A DNA stretch of 18,073 bases from the NCBI GenBank assembly GCA_947625455.1, contig CANQOJ010000026.1, positions 1 through 18,073 on the forward strand. The letters run 5' to 3'. The position numbers and the translations under genes were made by a program. This document shows positions 1 to 5,316 of this stretch, one piece after another (positions within the stretch are counted from its first letter, which is position 1; every line of letters begins with the position of its first letter). The DNA is from an uncultured Clostridia bacterium. Its GTDB lineage: Bacteria; Bacillota; Clostridia; Oscillospirales; Ruminococcaceae. The notes beneath the pieces were generated by a model that searched no databases, was not told the origin of the DNA, and saw only the letters and a program-made list of their open reading frames with translations.

Positions 1-2
1 TG

Positions 3-42
3 CCAGAGGGAAAACTTTTTTGAAAAAAAGTTTTCCCTCTGG
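3..42. repeat. Hairpin repeat, copy 1
   Basis: A 19-bp perfect inverted repeat: CCAGAGGGAAAACTTTTTT at 3-21 and its complement at 24-42. The outer flank (43-62, read on the minus strand) resembles the flank of the second hairpin at 161-194, so the two look like inverted copies of one dispersed element. It could act as a terminator for a gene left of the window, but no clean T-run follows the stem. Confidence 0.75.
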
Positions 43-160
43 ACTCCTTTTCAAAAAACTTTATATCGCCAACGTTGCTTTGAACTTAACGTTGTTTTTC
101 TATTAGGTGTCAATGAACCTCACCACTATCAGCCGTAATGAAAGTTTTAGAAAGGGGTTC

Positions 161-194
161 AAGGGGGAAACCTTTTTCAAAAGGTTTCCCCCTT
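161..194. repeat. Hairpin repeat, copy 2, 3' of pyrB
   Basis: A 16-bp perfect inverted repeat with AAGGGGGAAACCTTTT as left arm (161-176) and its complement at 179-194. It lies 21 bases beyond the pyrB stop and may terminate pyrB transcription, but the minus-strand sequence after it is not a T-run. Its plus-strand left flank (AAAGTTTTAGAAAGGGGTTC) matches the minus-strand flank of copy 1. The stems differ in sequence but both stay fully paired. Confidence 0.7.
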
Positions 195-215
195 GCGCTC
201 TTAGTTCGCTTTGAG

Positions 216-1295
216 TTACTTCAGTATCCTCTCGTCGCAATATTCGCAGATGTAGATATCTCCGTACTTGATGAAGCTGTGCGGGAGGTATTTTTCGGTT
301 TGCGTGACGCATTTGGGGTTTGTACAGCAGACGTTGTTGTGGATTTCGCCCGTAAGCAGGGGCTTAATGCGGGGCGTTGAGTACATAGCCGTAAGTATCA
401 GCGCCATTCTGACGTACATTCCGTTGTGCGCCTGTCTGAAATACGCGGCGCGCGCGTCGTCGTCAACCTCGGTTTCAATCTCGTTCACCCTCGGCAGCGG
501 GTGCATTACAATCATGTTTTTGTTCGCGTACTGCATTTTATCCTTTGTTAGGCAGTAAACGTTTTTCTGACGTTCATATTCTTCGTCGCTTTCAAACCTT
601 TCGCGCTGAATACGCGTCATATACAGCATATCAAGTTCGCCTATGCACTCGTCAATTGTCTTTACTTCAGTGAACCTGCACTTGTGAGAGATAAGAAAAT
701 CCTTTATATAAGAGGGGAGAGCAAGCGCGGGCGTTGAGATAAGCACAAACTTGTTGTTCGGATAGCATGAAAGCGCCTTTACGAGAGAATGTACCGTTCT
801 TCCGTATTTAAGGTCGCCGCAAACTCCGACAGTGAGGTTGTCCAGCCGACCAAGTTCGCATTTCAGCGTAAGCAAGTCGGTGAGCGTCTGCGTAGGGTGC
901 AGATGTCCGCCGTCGCCTGCGTTTATAACATGACAGTTTGCGCAAAGCGCGGCAGCTTTAGCCGAGCCCTCCTGATTATGCCGCATAACGAGAATGTCGG
1001 AATATGTGCTTACGATTTTAACGGTATCTTTAAGATTTTCGCCTTTTGCAACAGAAGAATTGCTCGGATTGTCAAAGCCGATTATGTTACCGCCAAGGCG
1101 TATCATAGCCGCCTGAAAGCTCATCTGCGTTCTTGTTGACGGCTCGTAAAAAAGCGTAGCCATAATCTTGCCCTTGCATTTTTCCGAGTATTTTTCGGGT
1201 TCAGCCTTTATTTTTTCGGCAAGTTCAATTAGTTCATTCCATTGACTGACAGAATAATCGTCCATATCGATTAAGTGGTTGAATTTATTTTCCAT
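216..1295 (-). CDS. pyrB: Aspartate carbamoyltransferase with fused PyrI-like zinc domain
   Basis: Catalyses carbamoyl phosphate + L-aspartate to N-carbamoyl-aspartate, the committed step of pyrimidine synthesis (cytoplasm). The first ~310 residues of this 359-residue protein are a complete catalytic chain: carbamoyl-phosphate loop STRT (53-56), the 80s loop with Ser80/Lys84 (SSVAKGE), HPTQ (133-136) and HPLPR (265-269). Residues ~320-359 are extra: CX4C at Cys324/Cys329 and CX2C at Cys350/Cys353, the spacing of the zinc site of the E. coli regulatory chain PyrI, whose nucleotide-binding half is absent here. I start at ATG 1295 because GAGAGGAG lies just upstream; an in-frame TTG at 1313 would place that site inside the gene. 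A promoter at 1317-1345 leaves a leader of only about 15 bases. No pyrI or other pyr gene is adjacent. Confidence 0.95.
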   Translation of the reverse strand: MENKFNHLIDMDDYSVSQWNELIELAEKIKAEPEKYSEKCKGKIMATLFYEPSTRTQMSFQAAMIRLGGNIIGFDNPSNSSVAKGENLKDTVKIVSTYSDILVMRHNQEGSAKAAALCANCHVINAGDGGHLHPTQTLTDLLTLKCELGRLDNLTVGVCGDLKYGRTVHSLVKALSCYPNNKFVLISTPALALPSYIKDFLISHKCRFTEVKTIDECIGELDMLYMTRIQRERFESDEEYERQKNVYCLTKDKMQYANKNMIVMHPLPRVNEIETEVDDDARAAYFRQAHNGMYVRMALILTAMYSTPRIKPLLTGEIHNNVCCTNPKCVTQTEKYLPHSFIKYGDIYICEYCDERILK

Positions 1296-1316
1296 AATAA
1301 AACTCCTCTCCAATCA

Positions 1317-1345
1317 ATTATAACAAATATTCTGTCGGATTTCAA
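1317..1345 (-). promoter_or_regulatory. pyrB promoter
   Basis: On the minus strand, TTGAAA (1340-1345), a 17-base spacer and TATAAT (1317-1322). Transcription would start near 1310, directly before the ribosome binding site, so there is no room for a PyrR-type attenuator. Confidence 0.8.
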
Positions 1346-1354
1346 GGGCTTTTG

Positions 1355-1393
1355 TAAAAAATAGCAGACTGTCGACAAATGTATCGGCAGTCT
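1355..1393 (-). terminator. Intrinsic terminator of the CDF transporter gene
   Basis: Minus-strand stem AGACTGCCGA (1384-1393) with TCGACAGTCT (1366-1375), one mismatch, 8-base loop, followed shortly by six T. It starts six bases after the stop codon. The plus-strand reading CAGACTGTCGACAAA resembles the ends of the MITE-like elements at 2467 and 10763, so it may derive from such an end. Confidence 0.75.
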
Positions 1394-1398
1394 TAAAA

Positions 1399-2307
1399 TT
1401 ATTCGGCTTCATATTCAAGCGGATTTACATGCACCATACAATGCTTAACATTTTCAAAGCTGTTTTCAACGGTATCGTGAACCGCTTCCGCGATTTTGTG
1501 CGCTTCGGTAAGCGTTTTTTCTCCGTCAACCGCTATCTCCACATCAACATAAATTTTTGAACCGAATTGCCTTGTCTTTATGTCGTCAATTCTCCCAACG
1601 CCGTCCTGGCTGGATATAACGCCGCGCATTTCGTTCACCACCGTTTGCGGGCAAGCCTTATCCACCATTTTGTCCACAGCGTCCTTGAATATGTCAAGCG
1701 CCGCCTTTTCAATAAACGCGCAAATTATAACGCTTGCAATAGGATCGGCAATCGGAAATCCCATTCTTGCGCCGAGTATACCAGCGAAAGCGCCTATTGA
1801 AGAAAGCGAGTCCGAGCGGTGATGCCATGCGTCAGCCATAAGCGCACCCGAATTTATCTTTTTAGCCGCTGCCCTTGTATACCAGAACATCCATTCCTTT
1901 ACGATTATGGAAACAACCGCTGCTCCAAGCGCAAGCGCTCCCGGAATTACAGGATTTTCATAGTTGCTGTCAACAATCTTCTTTATGCCGTCAGCGCCTA
2001 TCCCAAATCCCGTAATAGCCAAAACCGCCGCAAGCACTATAGACGCAACGCACTCCATTCTTTCGTGACCGTATGGGTGGTCAGCGTCTGATTTTTTCTC
2101 CGACAGCTTTATCCCGATAATAACCACAAACGTGCTGAAAACGTCCGAAGCCGAATGTACGGCGTCGGAAATCATTGCGCCCGATTTTGCCGTCAATCCC
2201 GCGATCAGCTTTAACAGCGACAGCGAAATATTTACGGCAATACTAACAACCGACACGCGCATTGCCGTCCTGCTTTCTTCGGGCAATTGTGAAACTTTAT
2301 TCTCCAC
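1399..2307 (-). CDS. Cation diffusion facilitator (CDF) metal exporter
   Basis: A 302-residue proton-coupled divalent metal exporter of the CDF family. About six membrane segments lie in residues 15-205, followed by a cytoplasmic domain (about 210-295) ending in HCMVHVNP. The transport site shows as HxxxD in TM2 (His51/Asp55, HSASD) and HxxxD in TM5 (His162/Asp166, HHRSD). A DHPYGHER loop follows TM2. The GTG start at 2307 is chosen because GGGAGGG lies 8 bases upstream; the open frame continues to 2487, but that stretch is the riboswitch and terminator and is not protein-like. Control by a NiCo riboswitch suggests Co2+/Ni2+ (perhaps also Fe2+ or Zn2+) as substrate; that is inference from the leader, since CDF sequence alone predicts the metal poorly. 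A terminator separates it from pyrB, so it is monocistronic. Confidence 0.93.
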   Translation of the reverse strand: MENKVSQLPEESRTAMRVSVVSIAVNISLSLLKLIAGLTAKSGAMISDAVHSASDVFSTFVVIIGIKLSEKKSDADHPYGHERMECVASIVLAAVLAITGFGIGADGIKKIVDSNYENPVIPGALALGAAVVSIIVKEWMFWYTRAAAKKINSGALMADAWHHRSDSLSSIGAFAGILGARMGFPIADPIASVIICAFIEKAALDIFKDAVDKMVDKACPQTVVNEMRGVISSQDGVGRIDDIKTRQFGSKIYVDVEIAVDGEKTLTEAHKIAEAVHDTVENSFENVKHCMVHVNPLEYEAE

Positions 2308-2345
2308 GGCAAATCCCTCCCAAAATAATCCCGCGCAATTTACAT

Positions 2346-2383
2346 AAAAAAATCCCGCAGGACAACTATTCCTGTCCCGCGGG
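2346..2383 (-). terminator. Riboswitch-controlled intrinsic terminator
   Basis: Minus-strand stem CCCGCGGGACA (2373-2383) pairs with TGTCCTGCGGG (2354-2364) over an 8-base loop, with one G-T wobble, then A and seven T. The 5' arm takes the 3' strand of aptamer helix P4 and the conserved GGGACA, so aptamer folding and terminator folding exclude each other. Ligand binding should therefore turn the CDF gene on. Confidence 0.88.
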
Positions 2384-2450
2384 TTTATCCCACTGTCGCT
2401 TTCAGCAACCCGACCGCGCAGTCTTTCGACCGCCGCCTGTTCAGCTATTC
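2372..2450 (-). promoter_or_regulatory. NiCo (czcD-type) riboswitch aptamer
   Basis: Read on the minus strand, the leader has the conserved blocks of the NiCo riboswitch in order: CAGGC, a P2 hairpin (GCGGTC/GACTGC, GAAA loop), GCGGTCGGG, a P3 hairpin (GTTGC/GCGAC, TGAAA loop), a P4 hairpin (GTGGG/CCCGC) and GGGACAG. P1 is short (CTG/CAG, then mismatches). The class is known to sense Co2+/Ni2+ cooperatively and to sit before CDF exporters in Firmicutes, matching the gene here. Identified by comparison with remembered sequences, not a covariance search. Confidence 0.87.
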
Positions 2451-2466
2451 TGTATATAATATATAT

Positions 2467-2651
2467 CAGACTGTATAAAAAGTCCAACCTCAGGCTGTTG
2501 AGAAAGCCTCAGATGCACGCATTATGCGCGTATTACGCGCATAACGCTGAAGCGGTGCTGCGGCTAGGCTTTGTGCCTGCACGCATTATCCGCCTGCGGC
2601 GGAAAACGCTGTGCCGTTGACGACGCAGATGAGGCTTTATCGACAGCCTGA
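2467..2651. mobile_element. MITE-like palindromic element, copy 1
   Basis: Non-coding element with inverted ends: CAGGCTGTTGAGAAAGCCTC from 2491 matches the complement of the right end at 2630-2650 (CAGGCTGTCGATAAAGCCTC). To the left, CAGACTGTATAAAAAGTCCA is shared with copy 2 at 10763. The interior holds two GCATTAT...AACGCT hairpins (2518-2548 and 2581-2610). No transposase or ORF is present. It lies between the consensus promoter at 2716-2744 and the riboswitch. A target-site duplication is not evident. Confidence 0.65.
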
Positions 2652-2715
2652 ATATATGTATTTATATGCATAACGCTTAAATTTATCAACTGCGTTTAAG
2701 CATATGATTTTGTAT

Positions 2716-2744
2716 ATTATATCACCTCCGTTTATTTTTGTCAA
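2716..2744 (-). promoter_or_regulatory. Consensus promoter upstream of the NiCo riboswitch
   Basis: Minus-strand TTGACA (2739-2744), 17-base spacer, TATAAT (2716-2721). The first gene it can reach is the CDF exporter, about 400 bases downstream, through the MITE-like element and the riboswitch. The leader just after it can form a stem (GCTTAAACGC region, 2662-2706). It is probably the original exporter promoter, moved away by element insertion. A weaker alternative uses TTGGAC at 2482-2487 in the element edge. Confidence 0.7.
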
Positions 2745-2802
2745 CAAGTTATTAAATTTTCGTCAAAATGCACAAATCATTCTCAGCTCCTTTCCAACTC
2801 CC

Positions 2803-2831
2803 TTGACAAATCGCGGTTTTTATTGTATAAT
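2803..2831 (+). promoter_or_regulatory. tRNA-Pro promoter
   Basis: TTGACA at 2803-2808, 17-base spacer, TATAAT at 2826-2831. The tRNA starts 12 bases after the -10 box. Confidence 0.85.
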
Positions 2832-2843
2832 AACATATGTTAT

Positions 2844-2919
2844 CGGGGTGTGGCGCAGGTGATAGCGCGCGAAGTTTGGGACTTTGAGGCCGCAGGTTTG
2901 AATCCTGTCACCCCGACCA
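2844..2919 (+). tRNA. tRNA-Pro (anticodon TGG)
   Basis: A 76-base cloverleaf with encoded CCA. Acceptor stem CGGGGTG/CACCCCG with C1-G72 as is usual for bacterial tRNA-Pro, A73; D stem GCGC/GCGC; anticodon loop TTTGGGA with TGG; T stem GCAGG/CCTGT. Odd feature: the T loop reads TTTGAAT rather than TTCGAAT (C56 to T), and the 8-base D loop AGGTGATA places G18 then A19 instead of G19. The two changes together would replace the G19-C56 elbow pair with A19-U56. All stems are intact, so it should be functional. Confidence 0.95.
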
Positions 2920-2922
2920 TGC

Positions 2923-2954
2923 AACCCCCTCTATGCTTCGCATAGAGGGGGTTT
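2923..2954 (+). terminator. tRNA-Pro terminator
   Basis: Perfect hairpin AACCCCCTCTATGC / GCATAGAGGGGGTT with a TTC loop, four bases after the tRNA. Only a short T-run follows, so efficiency is uncertain. Confidence 0.75.
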
Positions 2955-2956
2955 GC

Positions 2957-3207
2957 AGTATACAGTGGATAGTGGACAGTATACAGTTGCGGTATCCGCC
3001 TTACGGCGGATAGGATTAAGATTGTTTTGGGATTATAAGAGCGTAAACCCTTTTAGAGGTTAGAAGTAAGAGGTAAGAGGTAAGAGTTCAAATCAAAAGA
3101 GCGTAAATCTATCAAGGGGTTTACGCTCTTTCCTATAAAAACAATCTTAATCGTCCGCAGCAAGGCGGACACCATAACTGTATACTGTCCAATGTCCACT
3201 GTATACT
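2957..3207. repeat. 251-bp palindromic element
   Basis: Long imperfect inverted repeat. The left end AGTATACAGTGGATAGTGGA matches the complement of the right end (AGTATACAGTGGACATTGGA), and similarity continues through CAGTATACAGTT, TCCGCC and GATTAAGATTGTTTT for about 80 bases per arm. The middle carries the heptamers AGAGGTT-AGAAGTA-AGAGGTA-AGAGGTA (from 3055) and a hairpin AGAGCGTAAAT...GGTTTACGCTCT followed by TT. Parts recur near 17905-17985. No coding potential; nothing else is seen between the tRNA terminator and the gpx promoter. Confidence 0.8.
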
Positions 3208-3256
3208 TTCCTCCCCCTCATGTCTGCAATTTTTTTCAAAATATCAAAAAAACCGC

Positions 3257-3285
3257 TTGACAAATTAAAAATCCCGTGCTATAAT
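3257..3285 (+). promoter_or_regulatory. Promoter of the gpx-ohrR operon
   Basis: TTGACA (3257-3262), 17-base spacer, TATAAT (3280-3285) with an extended -10 TG two bases before it. It is the only strong promoter seen ahead of the five-frame operon 3337-5063. Confidence 0.85.
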
Positions 3286-3291
3286 AAAATC

Positions 3292-3305
3292 AATCGCACG
3301 CGATT
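3292..3305 (+). promoter_or_regulatory. Candidate OhrR operator
   Basis: Perfect palindrome AATCGC-AC-GCGATT at the expected transcription start, 6 bases past the -10 box, where a bound repressor would block initiation. The last gene of the operon encodes an OhrR-type MarR repressor, which normally binds such palindromes at its own operon promoter. The pairing of this site with that protein is inference. Confidence 0.6.
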
Positions 3306-3336
3306 AAATTTTGCACAAACGAACGGAGGCTTTATT

Positions 3337-3876
3337 ATGAACATCTATGATTTTAAGGTTACGGCACAGGATAAGAGCGAAATATCGCTTGCTGACTACA
3401 AGGGAAAAGTTCTCCTTATTGTAAACACTGCGACAGGGTGCGGGTTTACACCGCAGTATGATGAACTTCAGGATTTGTACGAACTTCATCAGAAAGACGG
3501 TCTTGAAATTCTCGACTTCCCCTGCAATCAATTCGCAGAGCAAGCCCCCGGCAGCGACGAGGAGATACACAGCTTCTGCACAGGGCGTTACGGCATAACT
3601 TTCCCGCAGTTTGCTAAAATTGACGTCAACGGTGAAAATGCAATCCCGCTCTACAAATACCTAACCGAAAACACAACATTCGGCGGTTTCAGCGGTCCTA
3701 TGGGTTTAATTCTGAAAGCCGCGGTAAAGAGAATGGATAAGGACTACAAGAATAACGGCAATATAAAATGGAATTTCACAAAGTTCCTGATTGACCGCAA
3801 CGGAGAAATTGTTGCGCGTTTTGAGCCGACAGAGTCGCTCGACAAGGTAAAGGCAAAAGTTGAGGAGGTGCTGTAA
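3337..3876 (+). CDS. gpx: Glutathione peroxidase family thiol peroxidase
   Basis: Cytoplasmic peroxidase reducing H2O2 or organic hydroperoxides. At 179 residues it has the usual length. Catalytic features: peroxidatic Cys35 in TGCGFTPQ (cysteine, not selenocysteine), FPCNQF at 61-66, WNF at 145-147. Cys81 (SFCTGRYG) sits where thioredoxin-dependent plant-type enzymes carry the resolving cysteine, so thioredoxin is a more likely reductant than glutathione; this is inferred from family knowledge. The ATG at 3337 is chosen because GGAGG (3325-3329) is 7 bases upstream; the open frame extends to 3220, but that includes the promoter and operator. First gene of the operon; its TAA overlaps the next ATG (TAATG). 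Confidence 0.95.
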   Translation: MNIYDFKVTAQDKSEISLADYKGKVLLIVNTATGCGFTPQYDELQDLYELHQKDGLEILDFPCNQFAEQAPGSDEEIHSFCTGRYGITFPQFAKIDVNGENAIPLYKYLTENTTFGGFSGPMGLILKAAVKRMDKDYKNNGNIKWNFTKFLIDRNGEIVARFEPTESLDKVKAKVEEVL

Positions 3877-4151
3877 TGTTTCATTACGATTATAAAACCG
3901 AAAATACCTGTTCGCAGATTATAAGTCTTGATTTGGACGGTGATGTTGTCCACAATGTGAAATTTACGGGCGGGTGCAACGGTAATCTGAAAGCAATCCC
4001 GCTGTTGATTGAGGGTTGGACGGTTGAACAGATAGCAGGGAAGCTGTCGGGCGTTATCTGCGGGCGCAGACCGACATCATGCGCTGACCAGCTGTCAAAA
4101 GCTGTACGGGAAGCATATGAAGCAGAACAGAAAACGGAGGCAGAAAAATGA
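3876..4151 (+). CDS. TSCPD domain protein
   Basis: A 91-residue protein of the small stand-alone TSCPD family (TIGR03905-like), related to the C-terminal cysteine-rich domain of class II ribonucleotide reductases. Visible landmarks: TCS near the start (Cys12), GGCNGN (Cys34), GVIC (Cys62) and TSCADQL (Cys69; the motif is usually TSCPDQL, here Ala replaces Pro). The four cysteines could bind zinc. Function is unknown; a role in redox or nucleotide reduction would fit the peroxide operon but is not shown. GAGGAGG lies before the start, and the ATG overlaps the gpx stop, so the two are translationally coupled. Confidence 0.9.
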   Translation: MFHYDYKTENTCSQIISLDLDGDVVHNVKFTGGCNGNLKAIPLLIEGWTVEQIAGKLSGVICGRRPTSCADQLSKAVREAYEAEQKTEAEK

Positions 4152-4183
4152 GCAAGATATTAACAGCATATTTCAGCGCTTAA
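4148..4183 (+). pseudogene. 11-codon flavodoxin N-terminal remnant
   Basis: ATG overlaps the TGA of the TSCPD gene (ATGA), with CGGAGG 7 bases upstream, and encodes MSKILTAYFSA then TAA. This is the typical opening strand and start of the phosphate loop of flavodoxins (MSKIL-AYFSASGxT), cut off exactly before the FMN-binding loop. Sixteen bases later a different flavodoxin-like gene begins. It is most likely what is left of a deleted flavodoxin gene, with its start signals intact and thus probably still translated. A leader-peptide role is an alternative. Confidence 0.6.
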
Positions 4184-4199
4184 ATTGTGAGGTGTAAAA

Positions 4200-4607
4200 A
4201 TGAAAATTGCAGTCAGATATTATTCAAAAGGCGGGAATACAAAGAAGATTGCCCTTGCAATCGCAAAGGCTGTCGGCGTTGAAGCAAAGCCGATTACAGA
4301 ACCGCTGTCGGAAGATGTGGATATATTGTTTTTGGGCACGGCGCCGTATGCATTCGACGTTGACGACAATGTAAAAAAGTATATTCAGAATATCAGCGTT
4401 CATGTCGGAAAAGCCGCGCTGTTCAGCACGGCGGCAGGGCTTAAGTCTATCAGAAAATATGTCGCGAAATATTTTGACGAAAAGAATATACCGCTTGACA
4501 ACAATGAATTTTCGTGCAGAGGTTCATATCTGATGTTCCACAAGGGCAGACCTAACGCTGATGACGAACAAAACGCCGTTCAATTTGCAAGAAAAATCAT
4601 ATCCTAA
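4200..4607 (+). CDS. Flavodoxin family protein
   Basis: A 135-residue flavodoxin-fold protein, expected to bind FMN and act in electron transfer or quinone/nitro reduction in the cytoplasm. The phosphate loop is SKGGNT (residues 9-14) after the first strand MKIAVRYY; the second strand DILFLGTAPYAFDVD (about 36-50) holds the usual second flavin loop region. The C-terminal part (KGRPNADDEQNAVQFARKI) is like other short flavodoxin proteins in Clostridia. GAGGTG precedes the ATG. Its stop overlaps the ribosome binding site of ohrR, so it is co-translated with the regulator and probably peroxide-induced. Confidence 0.88.
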   Translation: MKIAVRYYSKGGNTKKIALAIAKAVGVEAKPITEPLSEDVDILFLGTAPYAFDVDDNVKKYIQNISVHVGKAALFSTAAGLKSIRKYVAKYFDEKNIPLDNNEFSCRGSYLMFHKGRPNADDEQNAVQFARKIIS

Positions 4608-4622
4608 GGAGAAACAAGCTTT

Positions 4623-5063
4623 ATGCCGGAACAATTTAACCCGCTGAAACTTGAAAATCAACTCTGCTTTCCTCTCTACGCCTGCGCAAAGGAGATAGTG
4701 AAAGCGTACAAACCGTACCTTGATGAACTTGACCTTACCTACACGCAGTATATAACAATGATGGTGATGTGGGAGCATAAAGAACTGCGCGTAAAAGATG
4801 TCGGCAAATATCTCTATCTTGATTCAAGCACTTTAACGCCTTTGCTCAAGCGCCTTGAGGAAAAGGGATATGTGACAAGAAAACGCTCGGCGGAAGATGA
4901 ACGCGGACTTTTGGTTTCCATAACCGACAGCGGAGAAGCCCTGCGCGATAGGGCATTGACAATACCGCAAAAACTTTCAGCCTGCGTAAATTTAGAGCCG
5001 GAAAAAGCGCAGACGCTCTACAAAATACTGTATGAATTGCTTTCTGAACTTACCACTGAGTAA
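4623..5063 (+). CDS. ohrR: OhrR-type MarR family peroxide-sensing repressor
   Basis: A 146-residue winged-helix regulator. The N-terminus LENQLCFPLYA places Cys15 and Tyr29/Tyr40 at the same numbers as the peroxide-sensing Cys15 and its hydrogen-bonding tyrosines in Bacillus subtilis OhrR. A second cysteine near the C-terminus (Cys121, SACVNLEPE) lies about where 2-Cys OhrR proteins have their disulfide partner, so oxidation may form an intersubunit disulfide. The DNA-binding helix is about residues 58-80 (VKDVGKYLYLDSSTLTPLLK), with the wing RKRSAEDERG. As last gene of the operon it would autoregulate through the palindrome at 3292-3305. AGGAG is 11 bases before the ATG. Typical targets in other bacteria are ohr; here the target appears to be a gpx operon. 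Confidence 0.92.
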   Translation: MPEQFNPLKLENQLCFPLYACAKEIVKAYKPYLDELDLTYTQYITMMVMWEHKELRVKDVGKYLYLDSSTLTPLLKRLEEKGYVTRKRSAEDERGLLVSITDSGEALRDRALTIPQKLSACVNLEPEKAQTLYKILYELLSELTTE

Positions 5064-5156
5064 TTAACGGCAACCCCCTTAATTGACATTCTAAAATTAT
5101 CTGAATAACGCAAAACTTTACGCACATAATATTTTAGGAAAAATTTAAAAAAGTAC

Positions 5157-5185
5157 TTGACAAAAATTTTAATGTATGGTATAAT
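5157..5185 (+). promoter_or_regulatory. tRNA-Gln promoter
   Basis: TTGACA (5157-5162), 17-base spacer, TATAAT (5180-5185), 15 bases before the tRNA. Confidence 0.87.
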
Positions 5186-5200
5186 TTTAATGTTGATTGC

Positions 5201-5275
5201 TGGGGTGTCGCCAAGCGGTAAGGCAACGGACTCTGACTCCGTCATTCGGGGGTTCAAATCCCTCTACCCCAACCA
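5201..5275 (+). tRNA. tRNA-Gln (anticodon CTG)
   Basis: A 75-base cloverleaf with encoded CCA. Acceptor TGGGGTG/TACCCCA with A73, anticodon stem ACGGA/TCCGT around loop CTCTGAC (anticodon CTG), T loop TTCAAAT with C56, and GG in the D loop. Unlike tRNA-Pro at 2844, its elbow pair is the normal G19-C56. CTG reads only CAG, so a TTG isoacceptor must exist elsewhere. Confidence 0.95.
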
Positions 5276-5315
5276 ATCTTTAATCCCCGCCGTTTTACGG
5301 CGGGGATTAAAGATT
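5276..5315 (+). terminator. tRNA-Gln terminator hairpin
   Basis: Perfect 18-bp stem with CTTTAATCCCCGCCG in its left arm and CGGCGGGGATTAAAG in its right, directly after the CCA end. There is no T-run, but the stem itself is very stable. It is symmetrical and would also work on the minus strand. Confidence 0.7.
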
Positions 5316-5316
5316 T

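Noticed and set aside
1296..1313. TTG start giving MERSFI before pyrB
   Set aside because: It would put the ribosome binding site GAGAGGAG inside the gene; ATG 1295 is ideally spaced.
2308..2487. In-frame N-terminal extension of the CDF exporter
   Set aside because: The stretch is the riboswitch and terminator, lacks similarity to CDF proteins, and a good ribosome binding site precedes GTG 2307.
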